From the NCBI GenBank assembly GCA_963966775.1, contig CAXAAH010000018.1, positions 1 to 31,847 of the forward strand: DNA of 31,847 nucleotides, given 5' to 3'. This DNA is from UBA685 sp002299005. Its GTDB lineage: Bacteria; Pseudomonadota; Alphaproteobacteria; Puniceispirillales; Puniceispirillaceae. This document shows, one piece after another, positions 23,468 through 31,468 of this stretch; within the stretch, counting starts at the first letter, position 1; every line of letters begins with the position of its first letter. The translations under genes and the position numbers were made by a program. The notes beneath the pieces are model-generated. The model was not told the origin of the DNA, did not search any database, and saw only the letters and a list, made by a program, of their open reading frames with translations.

Positions 23468-24505
23468 ATGAAGACAGAACGCATCACATCCATAGATGTC
23501 GCAAGAGAAGCGGGGGTCAGCCAATCTGCGGTGAGCCGTGTCTTCTCTGATGGCGGTTCTGCCTCAGCCTCAACCGTGCGCAAAGTCCAAGAGGCGGCGA
23601 TTAAATTAGGCTATCGCCCGAACGTTCTTGCGCGCTCTCTTATCACGGGCAAGAGTCGGATCATTGGCGTCATTGTTGCCTATCTTGAGAATCAATTTTA
23701 TCCAGAAACGCTTGAAAAACTCTCTCACAAATTACAAGAGCAAGGCTATCACGTGCTTGTCTTTCTTGCCTCTAACAGCAAGAGTGAGATTGATGATGTG
23801 GTGCGTGAAATTCTTGATTATCAGGTTGATGGCATCATCGTTGCCTCTGCCTCACTATCCTCCAGCCTGTCTGCTAGGTGCCAGCGGGCGAATATACCAA
23901 TTGTGATGTTCAACCGTGTTGATGATATCGCCTCGGCGCATTCTGTGACATCTGATAATTACAAGGGCGGGTTTGAAATTGCCGAATATCTCGTTAAATG
24001 TGGCCACCAGAAAATCAGCTATATAGCCGGCTGGGAAGGTGCCTCTACACAAAGAGATCGTGAAGGCGGCTTTCTTGATGGGCTTGCCAAACATAAACGA
24101 AAGCTGCATTCACGCGCGGTTGGCAATTATAATCAAAATGAAGCCGCAGACGCCGCGCGTACGATTTGTGCAAGCGATGATAGGCCAGATGCGCTGTTTG
24201 TCTGTAACGACCATATGGCCTTTGCGGCGATGGATGTCATCCGCTTTGAGCTAGGCCTATCGATACCAGATGATATCGCGATTATCGGCTATGATGATGT
24301 GCCGCCCGCCGGATGGCCATCTTATGATCTGACCACCATGCGCCAGCCGACAAATAAAATGGTTGAGGCATGTGTGACCACCTTGATAAGGCACATAGAA
24401 GGTAGCCATAGCGATACCGTAAACACGGTGATCGAAAGCCCCTTCATCATCCGCAACAGCACCCGCAAACACCCTGATTTAAACCACGCATCTAATGAGG
24501 AATAA
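23468..24505 (+). CDS. LacI-family transcriptional regulator
   Basis: The 345-residue regulator has an N-terminal helix-turn-helix (SIDVAREAGVSQSAVSRVFS, about 8-27), the hinge helix with PNVLARSL, and a periplasmic-binding-protein-like ligand domain (about 62-330). It most likely controls the surrounding importer and catabolic genes in response to the substrate or an intermediate. Candidate sites lie in the divergent region 14822-15031. The next gene follows two bases after its stop, and that gene's ribosome-binding site (GAGGAA) lies inside the end of this gene. Confidence 0.95.
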   Translation: MKTERITSIDVAREAGVSQSAVSRVFSDGGSASASTVRKVQEAAIKLGYRPNVLARSLITGKSRIIGVIVAYLENQFYPETLEKLSHKLQEQGYHVLVFLASNSKSEIDDVVREILDYQVDGIIVASASLSSSLSARCQRANIPIVMFNRVDDIASAHSVTSDNYKGGFEIAEYLVKCGHQKISYIAGWEGASTQRDREGGFLDGLAKHKRKLHSRAVGNYNQNEAADAARTICASDDRPDALFVCNDHMAFAAMDVIRFELGLSIPDDIAIIGYDDVPPAGWPSYDLTTMRQPTNKMVEACVTTLIRHIEGSHSDTVNTVIESPFIIRNSTRKHPDLNHASNEE

Positions 24506-24507
24506 AC

Positions 24508-25476
24508 ATGAAAGGCTTTGATCCAAAATTTACAGATTTCCCTGATTATATTATCGGGATCACCAAAGAGATTTGGGAAGATCGTCAAATCGCGACCCTG
24601 CATCATTATTACACAGATGATATTATTGTCCGCTCACCTGCCTCGCTTGTGGTTGGCAATAAGGGCGTGATTGCCGCCACGATGGCGACATTGGCAGAAT
24701 TTCCAGACCGCACCTTGTTTGGCGAAGATGTGATCTGGTCAGGCACGCCTGAGGAAGGCATGCTGTCATCGCACCGTATCATCACCACCGCCACCCATTC
24801 AGGCGACGGCGTCTATGGCAAGGCAAGCGGCACCAAATTGCGCTATCGCATTATCGCTGATTGTCATGCGATTAATAATGCGATTAATGATGAATGGCTT
24901 ATCAGAGACCAAGGCGCGATTGTCCGCCAGCTTGGCTATGAGCCGCTTGATTATGCAAGAGAGATGATAGCAAAAGAAGGCGGCGCAGAGCATGCAAGCC
25001 GCCCCTTCCATCCAAAAGATGACCAGCAAGGCCCCTATAAGGGCACGGGCAATGACAATGAATTTGGCGCCCAATATGCCGATATCCTAACCCGTATTAT
25101 GGGCGCTGATATGGCGGCTATCCCTGATTGTTATGACAGGGCGTGTCATCTTGAATATGCGGGCGGCATCACAGGTCACAGCCATGATTTCGCCGATAAA
25201 TTCTGGATGGGCCTCCGCGCAAGCTTCCCCTCTGCGACATTTAAAATTCATCATCAAATTGGCCGTGATGATCCCCTGATGCCGCCACGCGCGGCCTTGC
25301 GTTGGTCACTCACAGGCAAGCATGATGGCTGGGGCAGCTTTGGTGCGCCAACAGGGGCAGAGGTACATATTATGGGCGCCTCACACGCTGAATTTGGCCC
25401 TTGGGGTCTGCGGCGCGAATATGTGCTGTTTGATGAGACGGCTGTCTGGAAACAAATCGCCCTTACGACTGGCTAG
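24508..25476 (+). CDS. NTF2-fold / SnoaL-like protein, two tandem domains (divergent member)
   Basis: The 322 residues form two NTF2-like domains (about 10-160 and 180-320). The first includes HHYYTDDIIVRSPASLVVGNKGVIAATMATLAEFPD. The second includes FWMGLRASFPSATFKIHHQIG and PTGAEVHIMGASHAEFGPWG, matching the ATG-PTG turn of the other SnoaL-like proteins here but with much lower similarity. It begins two bases after the LacI gene with GAGGAA as the ribosome-binding site. It is the fourth NTF2-fold protein in 12 kb, which points to a shared scaffold or successive chemical steps. Confidence 0.75.
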   Translation: MKGFDPKFTDFPDYIIGITKEIWEDRQIATLHHYYTDDIIVRSPASLVVGNKGVIAATMATLAEFPDRTLFGEDVIWSGTPEEGMLSSHRIITTATHSGDGVYGKASGTKLRYRIIADCHAINNAINDEWLIRDQGAIVRQLGYEPLDYAREMIAKEGGAEHASRPFHPKDDQQGPYKGTGNDNEFGAQYADILTRIMGADMAAIPDCYDRACHLEYAGGITGHSHDFADKFWMGLRASFPSATFKIHHQIGRDDPLMPPRAALRWSLTGKHDGWGSFGAPTGAEVHIMGASHAEFGPWGLRREYVLFDETAVWKQIALTTG

Positions 25477-25523
25477 ACGGCGATAGGCGCAATCACACTT
25501 CAAGCATAGGGGGGAGGAGCAAG

Positions 25524-26513
25524 ATGAGCCAACAAATATCACTGACAAAAGACGAGATGGAAGCACGTATCGTGCGCTATGGCGAACTTGTGCCTTGCCG
25601 CACGGCCTTTATTGATGCCCATACGCCGGGCTCTGATAAAAAGGAGAATTTCACCATCATTGGCGGCGGTGTCTCTGAAGCAGCTGATCAGCATGTTCAT
25701 ATCACTGAGACGCCCGGCTTTAATATTGGCGCCGCGGGCCAGCCACCCTTTTGCCGTAACTCGCTTCATACGCACCGCACGGCTGAGGTGTTTTTTGTGC
25801 TATCAGGCACTTGGCGTTTTTTCTGGGGCCGACATGGTGATGCGGGCGAGGTCACTTTGACCAGCGGAGATATCATTAATATCCCGACAGGCATCTTTCG
25901 CGGTTTTGAGAATATTGGCACTGACTATGGTATGATCATGGCTATCTTAGGCGGTGATGATGCCGGCGGCGGTGTGCTATGGGCCCCGGAGGTCATCATT
26001 GATGCGCGCGATCATGGCCTTATCTTGGGCGAAAATGGCAGCCTCTATGATACCAAAAAAGGACAGGCTTTGCCCGATAATATCGCGCCCATGCCGCTGA
26101 TGGATGACGCAGCGCTTGCCCGTATCAAAGAGCCGAGCGTTCAAGAGTTTATCCCCCATTATGTCGCCCGCTATTTAGATTTGATGGCCTATGCCAAACA
26201 GGGGCCTGTGGATGTGATATCACCAGATGGTCTGCTTCGTGATAAGCCCGGTTTTGCGATAGATTTCATCGCCAGAGGATCTCTTGGTGATGAGATGTAT
26301 CAAATAGACGCGCATGAGATTATCATGGTCGCCAAGGGGCATTGGACGCTTGCCTATGAGGGCGGCTCAACCGTTCTTGCCACAGGTGATGTCGCCGCTA
26401 TCCCGCCAAATTTACCGCATAGGCTTGTCCCGTCTATGTCAGGCGAGGCAGCCTTATATCGTGTGACATCAAATGACGATCCCGCAGGGCCGACTTGGAC
26501 AGAGGGCCCTTAA
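25524..26513 (+). CDS. Bicupin protein
   Basis: Cupins bind a metal ion and act as dioxygenases, isomerases or epimerases. The 329-residue protein contains two cupin domains. In the first, LHTHRTAEVFFVLSG supplies His82, His84 and Glu88, but the second motif GDIINIPTGIFRGFEN has Arg126 where the fourth metal ligand His is usual. The second cupin reads MVAKGHWTLAYEGG and GDVAAIPPNLPHRL, with the C-terminal His kept but few of the first-motif ligands. A strong GGAGGAG precedes ATG 25524. It belongs to the plus-strand catabolic locus. Confidence 0.85.
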   Translation: MSQQISLTKDEMEARIVRYGELVPCRTAFIDAHTPGSDKKENFTIIGGGVSEAADQHVHITETPGFNIGAAGQPPFCRNSLHTHRTAEVFFVLSGTWRFFWGRHGDAGEVTLTSGDIINIPTGIFRGFENIGTDYGMIMAILGGDDAGGGVLWAPEVIIDARDHGLILGENGSLYDTKKGQALPDNIAPMPLMDDAALARIKEPSVQEFIPHYVARYLDLMAYAKQGPVDVISPDGLLRDKPGFAIDFIARGSLGDEMYQIDAHEIIMVAKGHWTLAYEGGSTVLATGDVAAIPPNLPHRLVPSMSGEAALYRVTSNDDPAGPTWTEGP

Positions 26514-26561
26514 ACCCCTTAACGCCAATAGGCCTCATCTTTGATAAGGAAACAGATAGCT

Positions 26562-27686
26562 ATGACGAAAATCAGAACAACGCATGTCGGCTCATTGCCC
26601 CGCGCACAAGAGGTGGTTGACCTTATCTTTGCACGTGAAAAAGGCGCTGATTATGACAAGGCACTCTTCGATAAAACCATGACCGCCCATGTAGATGCGA
26701 GCGTCAAAAAACAGGTTGATGCAGGCATTTCGATTGTCTCTGATGGCGAGACCTCAAAGATCTCTTACGCGACCTATGTTAAAGATCGCTATCATGGTTT
26801 TTCAGGCGATAGCCCGCGCAAAGCGCCAGCCGATTTGCTCGCCTTCCCAAGTTTTTTGCAAAGACAGGCCGATTCAGGTGGCACGCCAACCTATGCGCGC
26901 CCGATGTGTACCTCGGCTGTCAGCGTCAAAGACCAGAGCGATCTGCATAAGGATATTGCCAACCTCAAAGCGGCGATGGCCAATCATGGGGCCGAACGCG
27001 GCTTTATGAACGCCGCATCACCGGGGGTTATCTCGCTGTTTTTGGCGAATGATTTTTACCCAACCAGAGAGGCCTATCTTGAAGCCTTGGCAGAGGCGAT
27101 GCGCGAAGAATATCGCACCATCATCGAAGCAGGGCTAGACCTCCAGCTTGATTGCCCAGACTTGGCGCTATCGCGTCATATGCTGTTTACCGAGCTATCT
27201 GATGATGAATTTGTGAAGGTTGCCAATATGCATGTCGAAGCCTTGAATTATGCGCTATCAGGCCTGCCAAAGGATCAAATTCGTGTCCATATTTGTTGGG
27301 GTAATTATGAAGGGCCGCATATTTGTGATATCGCGATGGATAAGGTGTTTGACACCTTAATGAGCACCCATGCGGGCTATGTGCTGTTTGAGACCTCTAA
27401 CCCCCGCCACGCGCATGAATGGACGGTCTTTGCCGATCGCAAATCAGAGATACCGGACGATAAAATCCTTGTGCCAGGCGTCGTTGATACCACCACTAAT
27501 TTTGTCGAACACCCTGAATTAGTCGCCCAGCGCATCCAGCGTTTTGTCGATATCATCGGCGCAGATCGCGTGATTGCTGGCTCTGATTGTGGGTTTGGTA
27601 CATTCGCAGGCTATGGGGCTGTTGACCCTGAAATTGCCTATGCCAAATTGACAAGCCTTGCCGAAGGGGCCGCAAAAATCTCTTAA
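26562..27686 (+). CDS. MetE C-terminal-domain-like cobalamin-independent methyltransferase
   Basis: Full MetE (about 750 residues) makes methionine from homocysteine and methyl-tetrahydrofolate. This 374-residue protein is only the catalytic C-terminal barrel type. The start THVGSLPR and the zinc ligands are all visible: HICW (His243, Cys245), FETSN (Glu277) and SDCGFGT (Cys343). ATG 26562 follows AAGGAAA; an ATG at 26541 has none. Short stand-alone members of this family include methyltransferases for other acceptors or donors. Here it ends a catabolic locus, so it may remove a methyl group from the substrate or transfer one; which is uncertain. Confidence 0.87.
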   Translation: MTKIRTTHVGSLPRAQEVVDLIFAREKGADYDKALFDKTMTAHVDASVKKQVDAGISIVSDGETSKISYATYVKDRYHGFSGDSPRKAPADLLAFPSFLQRQADSGGTPTYARPMCTSAVSVKDQSDLHKDIANLKAAMANHGAERGFMNAASPGVISLFLANDFYPTREAYLEALAEAMREEYRTIIEAGLDLQLDCPDLALSRHMLFTELSDDEFVKVANMHVEALNYALSGLPKDQIRVHICWGNYEGPHICDIAMDKVFDTLMSTHAGYVLFETSNPRHAHEWTVFADRKSEIPDDKILVPGVVDTTTNFVEHPELVAQRIQRFVDIIGADRVIAGSDCGFGTFAGYGAVDPEIAYAKLTSLAEGAAKIS

Positions 27687-27710
27687 AGCATAAACCTATT
27701 TAACGCCAAA

Positions 27711-29312
27711 TTAACGTTGACCTCTTGTCACCGAATAATTGAGCAATATCACAGGAATAAGGCCTGTCAGCACAATCATCAAAGCTGGCAAGGCCGCCTG
27801 TTCTATCATCTCATCCTTGGCATATTGATAGGTAAAGGTCGCGAAGGTCTCAAAATTAAACGGCCGCAATAATAAGGTCATGGGCAATTCTTTCATCACA
27901 TCCACAAAGACCAGCAATAGGCCTGCCCCCACAGATGGTGAGATAATCGGCACGACAATTTTTGCCAGACTTTCAGACGCATTTTTGCCAAGCAATGTGC
28001 TTGCTTCAAACAGATGTTTTGGCACCCGCCCAAGGCCTGTTTCAACCGCGCCATAGCCCACCGCATGAAAGCGCACCATATAGCCGATGGTCAACGCCAA
28101 GAGACCGCCGCTAAGGTAAGGCGCCCCAATCATGGCCATAAGCTGGTTAAGCCAACCCATAAACCCCAAAACGCCAATCGCCAAAATTGTTCCCGGGATC
28201 GCATAGCCTGTCGCCGCTAGCAGGGCCAGAAGGCGGGCGCCCCTGCCAAGACGATAATGGGTCAGCAGGGCGATGATTAAGCACACCCCCATAATGGCAA
28301 GCGCCGCTAGCCCCGCAACTTTGAGGTTATTGGCAAGCATCGGCCAGAAGTTAGCACTGACATCTGCGCTGATACCCTTGGTCAAAAAGCTGGCCAAAAT
28401 AACGAGCGGGATCACAAAGCCAATCAGCACAGGCACAAGGCAGATAAAATAAACACGCACCCTTCGGCTAGCTGGCAGGGCAATGCGTGGCACGCCTCGT
28501 TTGGTGTTTGACAGGTTGGTAAAAGACCGCCGTGATCGCGCATAAAGCTCTGTGCCCAAAAGGCCGATAATCACCACCAGCGCAATCAGCGATAATTGTG
28601 CCGCCGCTGGCATATTATTCATGCCAAGCCAGACATTAAAAATACCCAAGGTGAGCGTATCTACCGCGAAATATTCGACTGTGCCAAAATCAGAAATCAC
28701 TTCCATCAAGACAAGTGATAGGCCGGCAATGATCGCAGGACGCGCCAAAGGAAGCGCGACATCATAGAAAATATCCCGCCCCGATACCATCGCCGCTTCG
28801 AACAAGGTGCGCGAGGTTTGACGAAAGGCGGTGCGCGCCATGATATAAATATAAGGGTATAAAACCGCCGCCATCATCACGACCGCCCCGCCAAGCGAAC
28901 GTATCTCAAAAAACCAATAATCGCGTGCCGAGCTGACGCCTAGCAGAGACCGCAAAGCTGTTTGTACAGGCCCCGCAAATTCAAGAAAATCAGTATAGGC
29001 ATAAGCGATAATATAGGCAGGAATAGCGGCGGGAAGCACAAGCATCCAGTCAAAGATACGGCGCCCTTTAAATTCATAGCGACTAACAACCCATGCCGCC
29101 GAGACGCCAAATAAGCTTGCCAGAAGGCCGACACCGCCCATCAGCAAAATCGTATTCACAAAATAGCGGCCAAGAACCGTCTCAACCAGATGGCCTAGCA
29201 ACGAAGGCGCCGGCCGCGCGGCCACAAAGAACAGCGCCAGCATAGGGCTTATCAAAAGCAAACATAAGCTTGCTTGTAAGAGCGACCATCTTGTGACAGG
29301 GCGAGCAATCAT
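27711..29312 (-). CDS. ABC transporter permease, fused two-domain ferric iron type (FbpB-like)
   Basis: The 533 residues hold two fused permease halves, each about six helices, the layout of FbpB/SfuB/ThiP-type permeases for ferric iron, thiamine or similar solutes. EAA-type loops are seen as EAAMVSGRDIFYDVALPLARPA and EASTLLGKNASESLAKIVVPII. I chose ATG 29312, with AGGAAAA about 7 bases upstream; a start at 29354 would add 14 residues. No binding-protein or ATPase gene is adjacent in the window, so the partners are encoded elsewhere. It converges on the MetE-like gene, 24 bases away. Confidence 0.87.
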   Translation of the reverse strand: MIARPVTRWSLLQASLCLLLISPMLALFFVAARPAPSLLGHLVETVLGRYFVNTILLMGGVGLLASLFGVSAAWVVSRYEFKGRRIFDWMLVLPAAIPAYIIAYAYTDFLEFAGPVQTALRSLLGVSSARDYWFFEIRSLGGAVVMMAAVLYPYIYIMARTAFRQTSRTLFEAAMVSGRDIFYDVALPLARPAIIAGLSLVLMEVISDFGTVEYFAVDTLTLGIFNVWLGMNNMPAAAQLSLIALVVIIGLLGTELYARSRRSFTNLSNTKRGVPRIALPASRRVRVYFICLVPVLIGFVIPLVILASFLTKGISADVSANFWPMLANNLKVAGLAALAIMGVCLIIALLTHYRLGRGARLLALLAATGYAIPGTILAIGVLGFMGWLNQLMAMIGAPYLSGGLLALTIGYMVRFHAVGYGAVETGLGRVPKHLFEASTLLGKNASESLAKIVVPIISPSVGAGLLLVFVDVMKELPMTLLLRPFNFETFATFTYQYAKDEMIEQAALPALMIVLTGLIPVILLNYSVTRGQR

Positions 29313-29462
29313 TGCGCATTTTTCCTGAATAATCCCGTTGATAGGCCGCCGCATTTGCGCCCTACCCTGCCCCTATATAGGCCTTTGGGGGATATGATGA
29401 CAACTGATAATGCGAATTAGTTGCAATTGGTCGCAGGCAAAATAGCGCTCTTACCACCATAA

Positions 29463-29492
29463 AAAAAATCGCCAGAAAACTGACGATTTTTT
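29463..29492 (-). terminator. Rho-independent terminator after comE
   Basis: AAAAAATCG (29463-29471) pairs with CGATTTTTT (29484-29492), with CAG/CTG pairs inside a mismatch and an AAAA loop. On the minus strand the hairpin is followed by a T-run, 35 bases after the comE stop. The sequence is near symmetric, so activity on both strands is possible. Confidence 0.82.
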
Positions 29493-29526
29493 AAAATATA
29501 AATATCTTAAACTGCACATGATCGTG

Positions 29527-30081
29527 CTAGCTTTGTACCGCTTTCATAAAGCGGTCTTTGATCACCACAGGATCATGCTCAATCACGGGCACAGGAATAT
29601 TGCCTGACTCACATTTTGAGATGATGATGGTCATCTTATCATCCGCAAAAGCTGCTTTGACAACACCGGCGGTCTCTTCGGCGGAACATTCAATCACATT
29701 CTCACAACCACAAGCGCGCGCGACCTCAGATAGGCTTGTGCGCTTGCCCGTATAAGTGACCTGATCGCCTGTTGAGCCATAAGAGCCATTATCGATAATC
29801 AGCAAAATATAATTCGCCGCAGGGTTATTCGCGATGGTTGGCAAGGTGCCAAAATTCATCAAAACAGACCCATCACCATCAACAACCAGCACCTTTTTAT
29901 CTTGTGCCAACGCAAGGCCAAGACCGATAGATGAGGCAAGGCCCATTGTGCCAAGCATGTAAAAGTTCGATGGCTGATCATCAATCAAATGCATTTCTTG
30001 CGATGGCAGACCAATATTTGTGACGACAAGCTTGTCTGAAATAAACGGCACAAGTGTCTTTAAAACATCAGAGCGAATCAT
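29527..30081 (-). CDS. comE: Sulfopyruvate decarboxylase beta subunit-like (TPP-binding)
   Basis: ComE forms with ComD a TPP-dependent decarboxylase that turns 3-sulfopyruvate into sulfoacetaldehyde. The 184-residue protein has the TPP/Mg motif starting at GDGS (69-72) and ending at DNGSYGSTG (Asn98), plus MLGTMGLASSIGLGLA, as in ComE and the C-terminal half of phosphonopyruvate decarboxylase. Its start overlaps the comD stop by one base (TAATG), so the subunits are made together. Phosphonopyruvate is the main alternative substrate; that enzyme is usually one chain of about 380 residues, which favours sulfopyruvate. Confidence 0.85.
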   Translation of the reverse strand: MIRSDVLKTLVPFISDKLVVTNIGLPSQEMHLIDDQPSNFYMLGTMGLASSIGLGLALAQDKKVLVVDGDGSVLMNFGTLPTIANNPAANYILLIIDNGSYGSTGDQVTYTGKRTSLSEVARACGCENVIECSAEETAGVVKAAFADDKMTIIISKCESGNIPVPVIEHDPVVIKDRFMKAVQS

Positions 30082-30581
30082 TAGTTGACCCCTTTCCAGA
30101 AGCTAGCATCAGTTAGAATAGCCACAGGCTTACGCGCCATGTAGCAATGCTTCAAAATACCATCCAACTCATTCACATCCTCATGCGCATGGAAATGATA
30201 TGTCGGGATATTCAGCTGGTTCAAAAGCGCCTTTGTATGGACGGCCATTTCCACCTGACAGGCCACAGGCTCACCCACCTCACCGCGATAGCTGATAAGC
30301 ATCGGCAATGGCATGCGATAAAATTGTGTCAATGTCACCAGCGCGTTAATGGTCACACCAATCGCCGTATTTTGCATGATAATCGCAGAACGCTTGCCAC
30401 CCATCGTCGCACCAGCGCATAGGCCGATACCTTCATCTTCTTTATTAGATGGCACGTGAATGATTGATTTTTCTTGATCTATTTTATCAAGCACACCTGC
30501 CAGCTGTTTACATGGCACCGATGTGACAAACTGAATTTCGTTACGCACAAAATCAGCGATAATTTGGTCATTGATTGACAT
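30081..30581 (-). CDS. comD: Sulfopyruvate decarboxylase alpha subunit-like (TPP pyrimidine-binding)
   Basis: This is the partner subunit of the decarboxylase. The 166 residues fit a TPP pyrimidine-binding domain, with the activating glutamate in SNKEDEGIGLCAGA (Glu50 by comparison with ComD) and IIMQNTAIGVTINAL. ATG 30581 follows GGGTGAT. In some marine alphaproteobacteria this enzyme serves cysteate and sulfolactate breakdown. No Xsc, Pta or sulfite exporter gene is in the window, so the rest of such a pathway must lie elsewhere. The upstream 178 bases are AT-rich and probably hold the promoter. Confidence 0.83.
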   Translation of the reverse strand: MSINDQIIADFVRNEIQFVTSVPCKQLAGVLDKIDQEKSIIHVPSNKEDEGIGLCAGATMGGKRSAIIMQNTAIGVTINALVTLTQFYRMPLPMLISYRGEVGEPVACQVEMAVHTKALLNQLNIPTYHFHAHEDVNELDGILKHCYMARKPVAILTDASFWKGVN

Positions 30582-30675
30582 ATATCACCCATAATTTGAA
30601 TTAATAATTGAGCCATAGTGAAACATATTTTTGCATTCCATGTATCACTTATTTTCGCGATTTCAGGAAATTTTG

Positions 30676-30719
30676 CGCAATTTTATCAAAAACATGAGGT
30701 TAAATTATCAAAAATTGCG
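30676..30719. promoter_or_regulatory. 9-bp inverted repeat in the AT-rich region upstream of comD
   Basis: CGCAATTTT (30676-30684) and AAAATTGCG (30711-30719) are perfect inverted arms 26 bases apart. Each is also next to a direct TATCAAAAA. The 178-base gap between the phoB stop and the comD start holds nothing else I can identify. It could be a regulator site for comDE; no protein is proposed. Confidence 0.35.
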
Positions 30720-30759
30720 TATTATGTATATATTTTGCTGTTATCTTGGTGAGGTACGC

Positions 30760-31452
30760 TTAAATCTCTCTTAGCGCATATCCGGCACCGCGCACGGTAC
30801 GAAGTAAATCATCTTGCCCCTCAGATGCTTGGCGAAGCGCTTTGCGCAGACGGCTTAGATGCACATCGACGGTGCGATCTTCGACATAGATGCCATGGCC
30901 CCAAATTTTGTCCAACAGCTGTTGGCGGCTAAATACTTGACCGGGGCGTTCCATCAATAGCGACAGAATCTTATATTCCTTTGGCCCCAGCACTATCTCT
31001 ACCCCTGCTTTGCTCACAATCATCTGGCCATGATCAATCATAAGGTCGCCAAGCGTTTGCACCACCCCTTCTTGTGCCGGCGTAGAGCGGCGCAAGACGG
31101 CCTTAATCCGTGCGATCAATTCGCGTGGTGAGAACGGCTTGGTAATATAATCATCTGCGCCAATATCAAGGCCGAAGGTTTTATCGCCTTCTTCTCCGCG
31201 CGCTGAGAGCATAATCACAGGGGTTGATTTAAGCTCATCTGATTTGCGCACTAATTTGCAGACATCAATGCCTGACATTTCAGGCATCATCCAATCAAGG
31301 ATAACCAGATCAGGCCGCAGCTCTTCAATCATCTCAGCCGCCTGCCTGCCATCATAGGCCTTATGCACAATATAGCCGGCTTTCGCGAGGTTAAACGATA
31401 ATAGCTCAACCTGATTAGGTTCATCATCTGCGATTAAAATAGATGCGCTCAT
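30760..31452 (-). CDS. phoB: Phosphate regulon response regulator PhoB
   Basis: PhoB is an OmpR-type regulator that activates phosphate-starvation genes when phosphorylated by PhoR. The 230-residue protein has a receiver domain (1-125) with acidic Asp9/Asp10, phospho-acceptor Asp53 in ILDWMMPEMSG, Ser83 and Lys105 (KPFSPREL), then a winged-helix domain ending VEDRTVDVHLSRLRKALR and TVRGAGYAL. VEDRTVDVHLSRLR and the KSTPVIMLSARGEE stretch favour PhoB among OmpR-type proteins. It starts 16 bases after the kinase gene, so the pair is co-transcribed. Confidence 0.93.
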   Translation of the reverse strand: MSASILIADDEPNQVELLSFNLAKAGYIVHKAYDGRQAAEMIEELRPDLVILDWMMPEMSGIDVCKLVRKSDELKSTPVIMLSARGEEGDKTFGLDIGADDYITKPFSPRELIARIKAVLRRSTPAQEGVVQTLGDLMIDHGQMIVSKAGVEIVLGPKEYKILSLLMERPGQVFSRQQLLDKIWGHGIYVEDRTVDVHLSRLRKALRQASEGQDDLLRTVRGAGYALREI

Positions 31453-31468
31453 AAAGCCACTCTTATCA

